Below are positions 27,649 through 36,349 of a DNA stretch of 64,000 nt, in pieces. Source of the DNA: Alteromonadaceae bacterium. Its GTDB lineage: Bacteria > Pseudomonadota > Gammaproteobacteria > Enterobacterales > Alteromonadaceae. The notes beneath the pieces are model-generated. The model was given only the letters and a program-made list of their open reading frames with translations, ran no database searches and was not told the DNA's origin. Within the stretch, counting starts at the first letter, position 1; the number at the start of each line of letters is the position of its first letter. The position numbers were made by a program, and so were the translations under genes. The DNA lies in assembly GCA_013216015.1 (NCBI GenBank), contig JABSOI010000030.1, forward strand, positions 1-64,000, written 5' to 3'.

Positions 27649-29241
27649 ATGACGACTAACGAAACAGCCTTAGCTGAACCTATTGACAATACGTCTATCA
27701 GCCAACCCACTCCCCCTGCACCACCAACAAAACCTGCAAAAACATTTGCGCCAATTTCGATCACCAAGCGCATTGATGCAATGGATATTCTCAGGGGGTT
27801 TGCTTTAATTGGCATAATATTAATGAATATTGAATGGTTTAACCGCCCGATAGCCGAATTAATGCAATTTGATTATAGTCTTACTGGCATTGATTGGGGT
27901 GCTAGCTGGCTGATCAAAGTTTTTGTGGAAGGTAAATTCTACAAACTGTTTTCACTATTATTCGGTATGGGCTTTGCGATAATGCTGTTTAAAGCTCAGG
28001 AAGCCGGACGACCTTTTGGTGCATGGTTTGTCAGACGAATGTTAATACTTTTTGTATTTGGTATGACCCATATGGTTTTTTTATGGGGTGGAGATATCCT
28101 TCATGATTATGCTGTTGGAGGGCTACTTTTATTAGGCTGGGTATTACTTATTCGTACTAAAAGAATGAAACGCTTTAATCATTCAAAATATTTTTTACGC
28201 ATAGGCATGACCATGTCTTTACTACCAATTGTGGTATCCCTTTGTGCAGCATTATTTTTTGGCTCAACTCGTGACGAAGCAAAAATTAATGAAAGCTGGG
28301 AAGAAAGACAAGCCGTGGCTACTTTATATGAAGAATTAGAAAGTAAACAAGCTTTAGTGCTAACAACCAATGAACTGATCGCAAAAGAAGTAGAATCTTA
28401 CGCTAATGATTCAGATGAAGAAAAAATTGATGAAGAAACATTGAGCCCTGAAGAGTTAATAATTTACAAAGCCAAAAGACGTTTGAAAAGTAGAACCGAA
28501 CGTAAACATAAAATAGGAAAAGAGATTGATGCTTTCACTCAGGAAAGTTATTGGACAGCGACAAAATTTAGAGCGTCACAATCGCTGCAACAGCTTAAAT
28601 TCACGCCATTTTTTGCACTAGCCATTTGTTTTCCAATATTTATGTTGGGTTATTGGTTAATTGCCAGCGGTGTTATGCGTGAACCAGAAAAGCATATCAA
28701 CCTTTTTAGAGGCTTGGCTTGGGTTGGCATGGGTATGGGACTGTTTATGAGTGTTTCTGGAGTTTTAATTAGCCTGCATCCTGCTACAAAAAATGCCGTT
28801 GAACTCAAAGCTTCCGGCGACATGATATTTTTCTTCGGACAATACATTTTAACCGCAGGTTACCTTGGTTTACTAATGTTGATGATCCTCTCAAAGAAAA
28901 CACAAAGGTTTCTAACATGGTTAGCACCTATGGGCCGTATGGCATTAACTAATTATATTTCTCATTCAATTATTTTAACCAGCATATTTTATGGTTATGC
29001 GGGTGGAATGTTTGGTGAAATTTCCCGTGGTCCGCAAATTTTGATTGTTATCTCTATTTTATTAGCTCAGGCACTGTTGTCTCGCTGGTGGTTAAATAAC
29101 TTTCAATTTGGTCCTTTGGAATGGTTATGGCGTTCATTAACTTATCTTAAAGTTCAACCTATGAAAGTTTCGCCAATAGAAGTTGATGCAGTTAAAACGG
29201 TTAGCTCACCCATTAGTACAAATTCAACTCCTAAAATTTAA
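27649..29241 (+). CDS. DUF418 (YeiB-like) membrane protein
   Basis: 530 residues. After a Pro/Thr-rich cytoplasmic N-terminus, RIDAMDILRGFALIGIILMNIEWF is the characteristic first segment of DUF418/YeiB proteins, related to acyltransferase-type membrane families. About ten hydrophobic segments follow, and the DUF418 domain proper covers roughly 350-500 (GRMALTNYISHSII, FQFGPLEWLWRSLTY). A charged insertion at about 205-300 (rich in Glu/Lys) splits the membrane part and is longer than usual. Function unknown. Confidence 0.87.
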   Translation: MTTNETALAEPIDNTSISQPTPPAPPTKPAKTFAPISITKRIDAMDILRGFALIGIILMNIEWFNRPIAELMQFDYSLTGIDWGASWLIKVFVEGKFYKLFSLLFGMGFAIMLFKAQEAGRPFGAWFVRRMLILFVFGMTHMVFLWGGDILHDYAVGGLLLLGWVLLIRTKRMKRFNHSKYFLRIGMTMSLLPIVVSLCAALFFGSTRDEAKINESWEERQAVATLYEELESKQALVLTTNELIAKEVESYANDSDEEKIDEETLSPEELIIYKAKRRLKSRTERKHKIGKEIDAFTQESYWTATKFRASQSLQQLKFTPFFALAICFPIFMLGYWLIASGVMREPEKHINLFRGLAWVGMGMGLFMSVSGVLISLHPATKNAVELKASGDMIFFFGQYILTAGYLGLLMLMILSKKTQRFLTWLAPMGRMALTNYISHSIILTSIFYGYAGGMFGEISRGPQILIVISILLAQALLSRWWLNNFQFGPLEWLWRSLTYLKVQPMKVSPIEVDAVKTVSSPISTNSTPKI

Positions 29242-29282
29242 CTAATGAGCGAGCTCCGCTATAAAATCATTGTGATTACAAA

Positions 29283-29323
29283 TGACTAACCTCCCGTAGT
29301 AGGGACTGCAGGGAAGTTAGTCA
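29283..29323. repeat. Inverted repeat downstream of the DUF418 gene
   Basis: TGACTAACCTCCC and GGGAAGTTAGTCA pair with one mismatch around a 15-base loop, 42 bp past the stop. No T-tract follows, so it is more likely a repeat or attC-like hairpin than a simple terminator. Confidence 0.5.
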
Positions 29324-29341
29324 TAGGATCACACTTTGTGA

Positions 29342-29595
29342 TTAGTTTATGCAATATCTTTTTGTTAGTCCGCCTACTAAATAAATATGATGAAAAATAA
29401 GGGTGCCACCGGGTTCCAGTTGTACCCAAACTTCATATTTATCTTCAAAAATAACTTTGTGGCCTAGCCCAAATTCACATCTTCCTTTGTTCCCTCATTT
29501 TTAGGTCTATCTTTATATGGTTTGTCAGGTTCAGAACCATGTTCTGACGTGTGACCTAAACCAAAAAACATGCCCAATTTCTTAGCGCATAACAT
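29342..29595 (-). pseudogene. Small frameshifted ORF
   Basis: From ATG at 29595 the frame reads 43 codons (MLCAKKLGMFFGLGHTSEHG...) to a TAG at 29464. A one-base shift near 29470 continues as EFGLGHKVIFEDKYEVWVQLEPGGTLIFHHIYLVG to a stop at 29342. The joined product would be about 84 residues and contains the motif FGLGH twice. No family recognised. It may be a broken gene or chance. Confidence 0.35.
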
Positions 29596-29948
29596 GATTA
29601 ATCAGTTCTGACAGTTCTAACTTAAGTTTAATTAAATTCCTTTTAATTAAATTACTTCAACTTCTTAATCACTTAATCTCTGCCGAGTTAGTATCTTACC
29701 CTAAAAAATTAACGAGATGTTAACAAAAAACGACCATCTTTCGCACACATGCGACATAATCATTTAAAGTCAGTGAATTATTTTTGATATTTAGACGGAA
29801 ACCGTGTGTAATTTTACGCAAACACGATTAAAAAGATCACATTAAGAATATAGTTATGTGTAGAAAATACGATACTTGTACGAAATGATGAATAGATCCT
29901 GATACCTTTTAAAACTCTTCTGGCAACACTTTTAGTAACAGCATTAAT

Positions 29949-30143
29949 TTATACCAATCCCATTAAATAAGTGTTCATCTTCAATGGTCTAAATCACCAC
30001 TAGCCGCGTTGTCTACATGGCAGCTCTTAGGCATCCATGCACGTCGAGGTAGGTACTTATGTTTTGCCTAGAGCAAAAAACCTGTGCTATTGGAAATTTA
30101 TCTTCATTGAATCTTGAAAACTTATTTAATAGGTTTGGTATAA
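29949..30143. mobile_element. 195-bp MITE-like element
   Basis: The ends are inverted: TTATACCAATCCCATTAAAT on the left and, read on the other strand, TTATACCAAACCTATTAAAT on the right, extending to about 38 bp with some mismatches. There is no ORF inside. Solitary left-end sequence (TTATACCAATCCCATT) also appears near 4133. It sits in the 1.1-kb gene-poor gap 29242-30339; between 29600 and 29948 and from 30144 to 30339 I see no gene. Confidence 0.75.
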
Positions 30144-30339
30144 CAATAAAATAGCACACCAGACGAGTAAAAAAACAACACCTCACTATTCTTTTTTAAC
30201 CTTGTGTATTGATATGAACTTTACTGACTTTCGTAGTAAAGAAATGAAAAATCAACACGCGGGTGTACCATGAAAAACGATGGTTCAAACATAATTTATT
30301 TATAATATTTCAAAACATCCCGAAATATTAAAAAAAACC

Positions 30340-31239
30340 TTAAAACAACTGGTTTTCCAATGTTTTGCCATTAATTAATTGACGATATGCCCATTTTTTC
30401 TGGTGACATAATTGTAAAATCTGAATATCCAGAGGAATTTCGTCTTGTTTATGTCGCACGCTGATCAAATATTCTCTGTCTTGAGAATTCACAACATCAA
30501 TCACTTGCTCAATCGATTTTAATGCCGTTATAATTTCATCTTCTTTTCGTTCCATACGCAAAGTGATGTAACCATGATCAATATCATTCGCTAAGGTTTT
30601 ATGTTGCTGTAGTTGCCCTTTATCAAGGTAAAGGACCTGCTGACACAAACGTTCCAATTCATTTAAGTCGTGTGAACTTAGAATAAACGTAATTTCATCA
30701 GAAAGAGAGGCCACAAGCTGACGAATTTCTCTGGCGTGCAGAGGATCCAGCCCAGCAGTTGCTTCGTCTAACATCACAATATCAGGCGAACCAATAAGTG
30801 CCTGAGCAATAGTTACCCGCTTGCGCATACCGTGCGACAATGCTTCAGGTTTTTCTTTCAAGACATCACTCAAGCCAACTAACTCCAGAGTTCGTTCAAC
30901 TTCCATTTTACTTTTTCTTTTACTTAAACCTTGTAATTGACCATAAAAGCTAAGTTGATGAGCAATAGTGAAACTAGGATCGAGTTGAGCATCTTGCGGT
31001 AAAGCCGCTAAACGACCAAACGTAGCTTTCGTACCAGGTTTTGCATCGAAAATACCGACCTGACCTGAACTTGGTTGAAGATAACCACATAACACACTAA
31101 ATAGTGTCGTTTTACCTGCGCCGTTTGGTCCAACTAAAGCAACAGGCGGACCTTTCACAATTTCAAAATCAACATTATTTAAAGCATGTTTATCACCAAA
31201 AAATTTATTAAGTCCTGAAACTTTTATTAAAGTGCTCAT
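30340..31239 (-). CDS. ABC transporter ATP-binding protein
   Basis: 299 residues from 31239, picked because AGGAG precedes it and MSTLIKVSGLNKFFG is the normal beginning; the frame is open to 31287. Walker A GPNGAGKTT, signature LSHGMRKR (Gly-Gly replaced by His-Gly), Walker B IVMLDEATAGLDP and the switch His in SSHDL are present. The ATG overlaps the stop of the permease gene (ATGA), so translation is coupled. Exporter substrate unknown. Confidence 0.92.
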   Translation of the reverse strand: MSTLIKVSGLNKFFGDKHALNNVDFEIVKGPPVALVGPNGAGKTTLFSVLCGYLQPSSGQVGIFDAKPGTKATFGRLAALPQDAQLDPSFTIAHQLSFYGQLQGLSKRKSKMEVERTLELVGLSDVLKEKPEALSHGMRKRVTIAQALIGSPDIVMLDEATAGLDPLHAREIRQLVASLSDEITFILSSHDLNELERLCQQVLYLDKGQLQQHKTLANDIDHGYITLRMERKEDEIITALKSIEQVIDVVNSQDREYLISVRHKQDEIPLDIQILQLCHQKKWAYRQLINGKTLENQLF

Positions 31240-32057
31240 AATGAACTCCTTTTCATAACAATATGACCTAAAAATAAATAACCACACATTTGCATTACTG
31301 GAACAACATAATTACTCATAAATAGTTCTTTCTGATTAATGACATCACTTATTTGCCCCCCCGGAAGGATATAACTTAAATAAGTGTTCATTCCTAACTT
31401 ATATTCAATAAAGGCGATAATTAATGGAATTATAGTAAAAAATAACAAAGTAACGATAACCACTAGCCTTGACGAGCGAGTAAAGCTATTGAAAAAACTG
31501 GTTAATGCAATAAATGGCAACACAGCGATTAATATATTTTTATACACATAAAACGCTTCTCCCATACCAACAAGCAATAAACTGGGATCCCGATACGCTG
31601 CAATTGATAATGTTGCGATTAAAGTCACTGCAATTAATACTGCTAGTATCAGTACCTGGCCAAGAAAACGCCCTAATAATATTTCAGCTCTGGTAACCCT
31701 TAATGAAATAAACCTTAACGTGCCACGGGTACGATCAGTACAAGTTTGATCACTTGACGCTATTAACGAAAACATAGGAAATGAATACATGGCCAACACC
31801 CAGTAAACAATTAATTCAGCTACAGGCCAATTCAATAACTTGTCCATACCTTCGGCACTAAGTAATGTATAACCTATGGTTTGAGTGGTTTTGGAAGACA
31901 CATATTCAACGGCTGAACCAATTGCATAATATAGGATAAACAACCAAACGGTTACAAATGCAGCCAATGCCAAAGCACCACGTTTGGTCATAAATAATCG
32001 AACGAGTTCAAATTTAGCTAAACACCAAATTCGCTGTAAACCTTGCAGTTCTAACAT
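31236..32057 (-). CDS. ABC-2 type permease
   Basis: 273 residues with six hydrophobic segments, starting after a short cytoplasmic helix (LAKFELVRLFMTKRG). SSDQTCTDRTRGTLRFISLRVTRAEILLGRF is the intracellular loop typical of ABC-2 permeases of the ABC-type exporter/NosY-like group. It is the first gene of the pair and ends by overlapping the ATPase start. The next gene upstream, a sulfotransferase, is separated by 78 bp. Confidence 0.88.
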   Translation of the reverse strand: MLELQGLQRIWCLAKFELVRLFMTKRGALALAAFVTVWLFILYYAIGSAVEYVSSKTTQTIGYTLLSAEGMDKLLNWPVAELIVYWVLAMYSFPMFSLIASSDQTCTDRTRGTLRFISLRVTRAEILLGRFLGQVLILAVLIAVTLIATLSIAAYRDPSLLLVGMGEAFYVYKNILIAVLPFIALTSFFNSFTRSSRLVVIVTLLFFTIIPLIIAFIEYKLGMNTYLSYILPGGQISDVINQKELFMSNYVVPVMQMCGYLFLGHIVMKRSSL

Positions 32058-32135
32058 TTATCTTTCCTATGTGTTGGATTAATAACTATTGAGCTAATTA
32101 TTACATAGTAACGTAAATGCCTGACGGTTCTATTA

Positions 32136-32825
32136 TTAAGCACTAATACTTTGTAAAAATTTATGATTCTTGTTTTCTAGGTTATTGTTATTTAGGTTCT
32201 TGTTTTCAAAATTATTACTTTTTAGATTACTGTCAACTTTAAGTGGATCCCTGACTTTATTCCAGGCAATAACTTTTCCGCCAACATTCAATTTAATAAA
32301 ATGCTTTATCGGTTTGTCCAACTTTAAAAAGTTAAGCAAACTTTTATAGCTATCAGGCTCACTTATATTGATAACCAGCAAATCATCACCTCGTCCTCTG
32401 AAATAGTTTTCAATACCCTGCTGATGTTGTTTATAACATTCAATTAAGAAATCATCTTGTGCAATATTTTCAAGACTCAATGGGTGGGATGCAGTAGAAA
32501 AAGTACTTTTATAACAACGTTTCAATATTGGATTAAATCCACCATCAAAACGGGTTAAGTTAACAAACATACGTTGTAATAGCTGACGGATTGAGGGTAA
32601 CCACAAATCTAACGAACGCTGCAAATAAATAAACCTGGCATTTGGATAAAACTTGTCCAGTGTCTGATAATCACAAAAAACTGGCGTATCAGCAATAACT
32701 TCAGCAGTGATCATACATTCTTCAGAATAAGCGGTATGAGCAACTGAATAACCTAATTCTAGCATTTCAACACAAAAACTCGTTGTGCCTGTACGGGGTA
32801 AACCAATAATAAATATCTTTGTCAA
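32136..32825 (-). CDS. Sulfotransferase-family protein
   Basis: 229 residues. IFIIGLPRTGTTSF is the 5'-phosphosulfate (PAPS) binding loop of the sulfotransferase fold and ARFIYLQRSLDLWLPS the 3'-phosphate region. The C-terminal ~30 residues are Asn-rich (two similar ENKN-type units) from repeated DNA and lie outside the domain. Substrate unknown; possibly a surface glycan. No PAPS synthesis genes nearby. Confidence 0.8.
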   Translation of the reverse strand: MTKIFIIGLPRTGTTSFCVEMLELGYSVAHTAYSEECMITAEVIADTPVFCDYQTLDKFYPNARFIYLQRSLDLWLPSIRQLLQRMFVNLTRFDGGFNPILKRCYKSTFSTASHPLSLENIAQDDFLIECYKQHQQGIENYFRGRGDDLLVINISEPDSYKSLLNFLKLDKPIKHFIKLNVGGKVIAWNKVRDPLKVDSNLKSNNFENKNLNNNNLENKNHKFLQSISA

Positions 32826-33156
32826 CGTTCTCTATTCACCAAATTAAAGGTCATCAAAAAGACCTGAAAAAACACCTTCACAAGACGAAGGTAAAACAAA
32901 GCGGAGAATATTAAACGAAAAGAAAGATTGTTGCTACATTTTTAACCAAAATTTTCCATTCTAACGATGGACAAACTAATACCAACAACACTTTATTGTT
33001 GGGGTCTACTGAGATTCAATCAGCAAGATTCACATTTTTCGAATGGCACTTAGGGGATGGTATTTTGCTGACAGTGTGCAGAGCGGTTAAACTTTTATTA
33101 ATTCAACCGTCTTATATGAGATTATTTCAAAAGGTTATTCCAGTTAAATAATCTAT
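32826..33156. other. Gap with a small hairpin
   Basis: No gene is seen. CCAACAA and TTGTTGG (about 32983-33003) form a short stem following ATA, resembling the end of the TTATACCAA repeats found elsewhere in the window. The dodecin gene follows on the minus strand. Confidence 0.45.
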
Positions 33157-33375
33157 TTAACTTTGATCAATTCTAAAGCCTATTTTTATAGTTACCTGAA
33201 AATGGCCGACTTCACCTTTTTCATCTATATGTCCTCTGGTATTCACAACTTCAAACCAATCCATATTTTTTACTGTTTTCCTACACTCAGCCAATGCATT
33301 ACGAATTGCATCGTCTGTACTGTCTGGCGATGAACCAACCATTTCTATTTTTTTGTAAGTACGATGATCAGACAT
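33157..33375 (-). CDS. Dodecin-family flavin-binding protein
   Basis: 72 residues from the ATG at 33375 (MSDHRTYKKIEMVGSS); the frame extends 4 codons further. The small beta-alpha-beta2 dodecin fold is visible: KKIEMVGSSPDSTDDAIRNALAECRKTVKNMDWFEVVNTRGHI...HFQVTIKIGFRI, with the conserved Trp of the flavin site. Dodecins form hollow dodecamers that store flavins. Monocistronic. Confidence 0.93.
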   Translation of the reverse strand: MSDHRTYKKIEMVGSSPDSTDDAIRNALAECRKTVKNMDWFEVVNTRGHIDEKGEVGHFQVTIKIGFRIDQS

Positions 33376-33644
33376 GATATAAACCACAATAATAATAGGA
33401 GGAACACAAACTGTAGTATATGCTCGGCTATTTCGCCAATTAAAACTTTCCTATAAAAGCTTTACGGATATTAACTTTAATGATGAGTATTTTAGCGAAT
33501 GAGGTATCATTGGGATTAATTTATTATCCTCGCTCAATTAATGAATCACTTTTTTTACAATGAAGGATTTTCCATCCCACGAATGACCAATTTACAATTG
33601 GGAACAAAATAAAAATTTTTATAAATTTAAAAGGAATTCAAGTA

Positions 33645-34289
33645 ATGATAAAACTCTGGCATTGTTACGACACTCGTTCTTTACGCCCGTTATGGGCTCT
33701 AGAAGAAATGGGCTTAGCGTATGAACTTGAAACGTTAAAATTTCCTCCAAGGGTTTTACAACCTGAGTATCTCACTGTTAATCCTCAAGGAACGGTACCT
33801 TATTTTGTCGATAATGATGTTACCATGACCGAATCAACGGCTATCTGCCATTATCTTGCAGAGAAATACGATAAAAATCAATTTTTGGTCGCGAAAGAAC
33901 ATCCACAATACGGTCAATTTATTAACTGGCTTTATCAAAGTGACTCAACCTTTACTTTTCCTCAAGCACTGGTGCTGCGTTATCGAAATATCGAACCAGA
34001 GCAACGTCGCTTGCCTCAATTAGTAGAAGATTACAGCAGGTTTTATCATGCAAAATTAAAGGATGTCGCCACTCATCTTGAAAACCGGCAATTCCTTTGT
34101 GATAACAGATTCACTATTGCAGATATTGCACTGGGTATGGCATTGCATTTTGGAGAAGTAATTGGTTTATCTGATCGTTATAAGCCACCCGTTAAAGCAT
34201 ATTTAAAGCGATTACAGGCCAGGCCTGCATTCATCAGGACACGTGAATTGGGAAAAGAATTAAATCCTTATATCGAACTGTTAAAATAA
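33645..34289 (+). CDS. Glutathione S-transferase
   Basis: 214 residues. The thioredoxin-like N-terminal domain (KLWHCYDTRSLRPLWALEEMGL, NPQGTVPYFVDN, TESTAICHYL with the glutathione-binding Ser) is followed by the all-helical domain with the FTIADIALGMALHF motif. AAGGAAT ribosome site. Substrate unknown; lone gene. Confidence 0.92.
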   Translation: MIKLWHCYDTRSLRPLWALEEMGLAYELETLKFPPRVLQPEYLTVNPQGTVPYFVDNDVTMTESTAICHYLAEKYDKNQFLVAKEHPQYGQFINWLYQSDSTFTFPQALVLRYRNIEPEQRRLPQLVEDYSRFYHAKLKDVATHLENRQFLCDNRFTIADIALGMALHFGEVIGLSDRYKPPVKAYLKRLQARPAFIRTRELGKELNPYIELLK

Positions 34290-34364
34290 TGCAGATTCTA
34301 TTTTGTAAAATATAATCTGCATTTGTTATTAAAAATAACAATATAAACAGCAAACAACCCATTA

Positions 34365-35903
34365 TTAGTGAGAACGGTCTCTACGACTATGACCTTTAGT
34401 AGCTCTCGGCTCACTTCGATGGCTCTTGTTTCTACTATTTGAGGTATTAGTTTTATGATTCACTCTAGCCTGCTTTGTTCTTACATTATGTAATGGCTTA
34501 ACTTTTGTATATGACTTAACATTTGTTGACCTAACTTTTGTATGTGAATTAACAACCGCTTGTTTCTGATAGGTCTTAGTATAAACCACAGTTTTCTTAT
34601 TTTTACGTGCATTTTTAATATTTAACCTGGCTTTATCAACTCGATTAACTTTAACTCTTTCATGCCTTCCTTTATTAATAGAGTTATCAACATGCGTATT
34701 AAACTCTTTTTTGACCCTTGATTTATGCGAACTTGACACATCACCTCTCACTTTTTTAGGCGATTTGTTCACAAAATTTGATTTAGTCTGGGTTATTTTT
34801 GTACGATTATGATGTATTTTATTAGTGATATTTTTATGTTTTGTAATTTTGCCATGAACCCGAGCCTTTGACGACAAAGACGTTCTTGCCGATGTATTAT
34901 TAACACTATGACTTAAATGCTGTTTATTAGTAACAACACGTTGCCCACCATGGCTTCTAGAACTTTTTGTCTGAACCCAGCTAGGTCTGTTGCTGTGATA
35001 TCGTTGCTTAATATGATTACTACGATATGCCACACCTCTACGATGATTAATATTATGACCCCAACGTTTTGCACTATGATGATTCCTCACATATCCCCTG
35101 CTGTAAGAATGCCGCGCTTGATGATGGTTCATCACTACAACGTGGTGATCATGCCAACGAAAAGCACTGAAGAAGAAATCAAAGGAAATATGCACCCCTG
35201 TATGCCAGGAAAATAAGCTGTGATGCGGACGATAATAAAGATCATGATGAGACAATCCCCAATAAATCGGAGGATGATGATTCCAACGCCAATCGCCATA
35301 TACAAGGCGTGTATCATAATAAGGAACATAAACAATTTCTTGGCGTACTGGTTCAATCATTATGTTGTCGTCTTCATAGATAATTTCCATATTTTCCATT
35401 TGATCCAAGTTACCCGCTTGTTCCGCTTTTTGCCTTAATTGCTGAATGCTATTTAAAACACTTTCTTCATCTTGCAAAAAAGCATCCCCTAACTGCTGAG
35501 TCCACTCAAGGTTTTCACTCAACCTCTTCAAAACCCGTGGAAATGGCAATAAAGCTTTGATGCTGGGATCCCAATCCATCGTTGCGGTTTGTTCCATAAG
35601 TTGTTCTGCTTCAAGCTCCTGTTCAGTGTTTTTAACCAACCAACGTTCAGCCTGAATAACTTCTAAAGGATAAGTAGAAGCAATAAGTATGTGTGTTAAT
35701 AAACTATCTGGATATAACGCTATTGGAGCCAGCATTTGCTCAAGTTGGGCCTGACTGAATTCATTTTCTATAACAGTTCCTTCTACCGAAAGCTCCTGTA
35801 CTGATACCTCTTGCGCAGCAACCTCTTCCATCGGAACAAGTAATGTAGAAAATCCTGTCGTAAAAATAAAAATTAAATTATAAACTATCGAATTACTTTT
35901 CAT
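34365..35903 (-). CDS. DUF3300 envelope protein with long basic tail
   Basis: 512 residues. A Sec-type signal (about 1-30) is followed by the DUF3300 domain: QLEQMLAPIALYPDSLLTHILIASTYPLEVIQAERWL...MDWDPSIKALLPFPRVLKRLSENLEWTQQLGDAF...YVPYYDTRLVYGDW. From about residue 225 the protein becomes His-rich, then strongly Lys/Arg/Asn-rich to the end, with no recognisable fold; it might bind nucleic acid, polysaccharide or metal at the cell surface. Function of DUF3300 is unknown. Confidence 0.87.
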   Translation of the reverse strand: MKSNSIVYNLIFIFTTGFSTLLVPMEEVAAQEVSVQELSVEGTVIENEFSQAQLEQMLAPIALYPDSLLTHILIASTYPLEVIQAERWLVKNTEQELEAEQLMEQTATMDWDPSIKALLPFPRVLKRLSENLEWTQQLGDAFLQDEESVLNSIQQLRQKAEQAGNLDQMENMEIIYEDDNIMIEPVRQEIVYVPYYDTRLVYGDWRWNHHPPIYWGLSHHDLYYRPHHSLFSWHTGVHISFDFFFSAFRWHDHHVVVMNHHQARHSYSRGYVRNHHSAKRWGHNINHRRGVAYRSNHIKQRYHSNRPSWVQTKSSRSHGGQRVVTNKQHLSHSVNNTSARTSLSSKARVHGKITKHKNITNKIHHNRTKITQTKSNFVNKSPKKVRGDVSSSHKSRVKKEFNTHVDNSINKGRHERVKVNRVDKARLNIKNARKNKKTVVYTKTYQKQAVVNSHTKVRSTNVKSYTKVKPLHNVRTKQARVNHKTNTSNSRNKSHRSEPRATKGHSRRDRSH

Positions 35904-36272
35904 AAACTCACCTATTAACCTGTTGAATCGCTGTAAATTGATCTAAGAAAACAACTTTTTTTAATACCCTCATCATAAATGTTTGTAGCTGAACACAAAC
36001 TGAATGTTAGTTTTCGATATTTATTCTTTGATAAATAAATAAAGGGTCTGATGGCTGCGCACCAAAAAGACTTTGATGTATTAGTCGAGCAGAAAGGAAA
36101 ATTGGCAAGTATTGATAGATAACACCAAATATATCTGAAAAATTTTACCGAAAGATCATAATCTTTGTAGAAATTTTACCATTGTGATCATCTTCCTTTT
36201 AGTAGAAGTGGTAGTAAAGGTGGTAATCGAGATAGCCTCCATCAAGTGGGCGGATATTCCCTATTCACAGAA
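35904..36272. other. Gap with a possible gene scrap
   Basis: A 23-codon ORF (36051-36122, MAAHQKDFDVLVEQKGKLASIDR) reads like coding sequence but is too short to identify. Nothing else is seen apart from the likely DUF3300 promoter region. Confidence 0.35.
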
Positions 36273-36273
36273 C

Positions 36274-36304
36274 AAAAAAAGACGTATTTTCATACGCCTT
36301 TTTA
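36274..36304 (-). terminator. Rho-independent terminator of the M49 peptidase gene
   Basis: On the minus strand AAAAAGGCGTATG, a short AAA loop and ATACGTCTTTTTTT form a stem with one G-U pair followed by a run of T, about 45 bp beyond the stop of the gene ending at 36350. Confidence 0.75.
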
Positions 36305-36349
36305 ATTTAAAACCTTTATTTATTTACTCGTTGGAGTAAAGTGCTGGTA

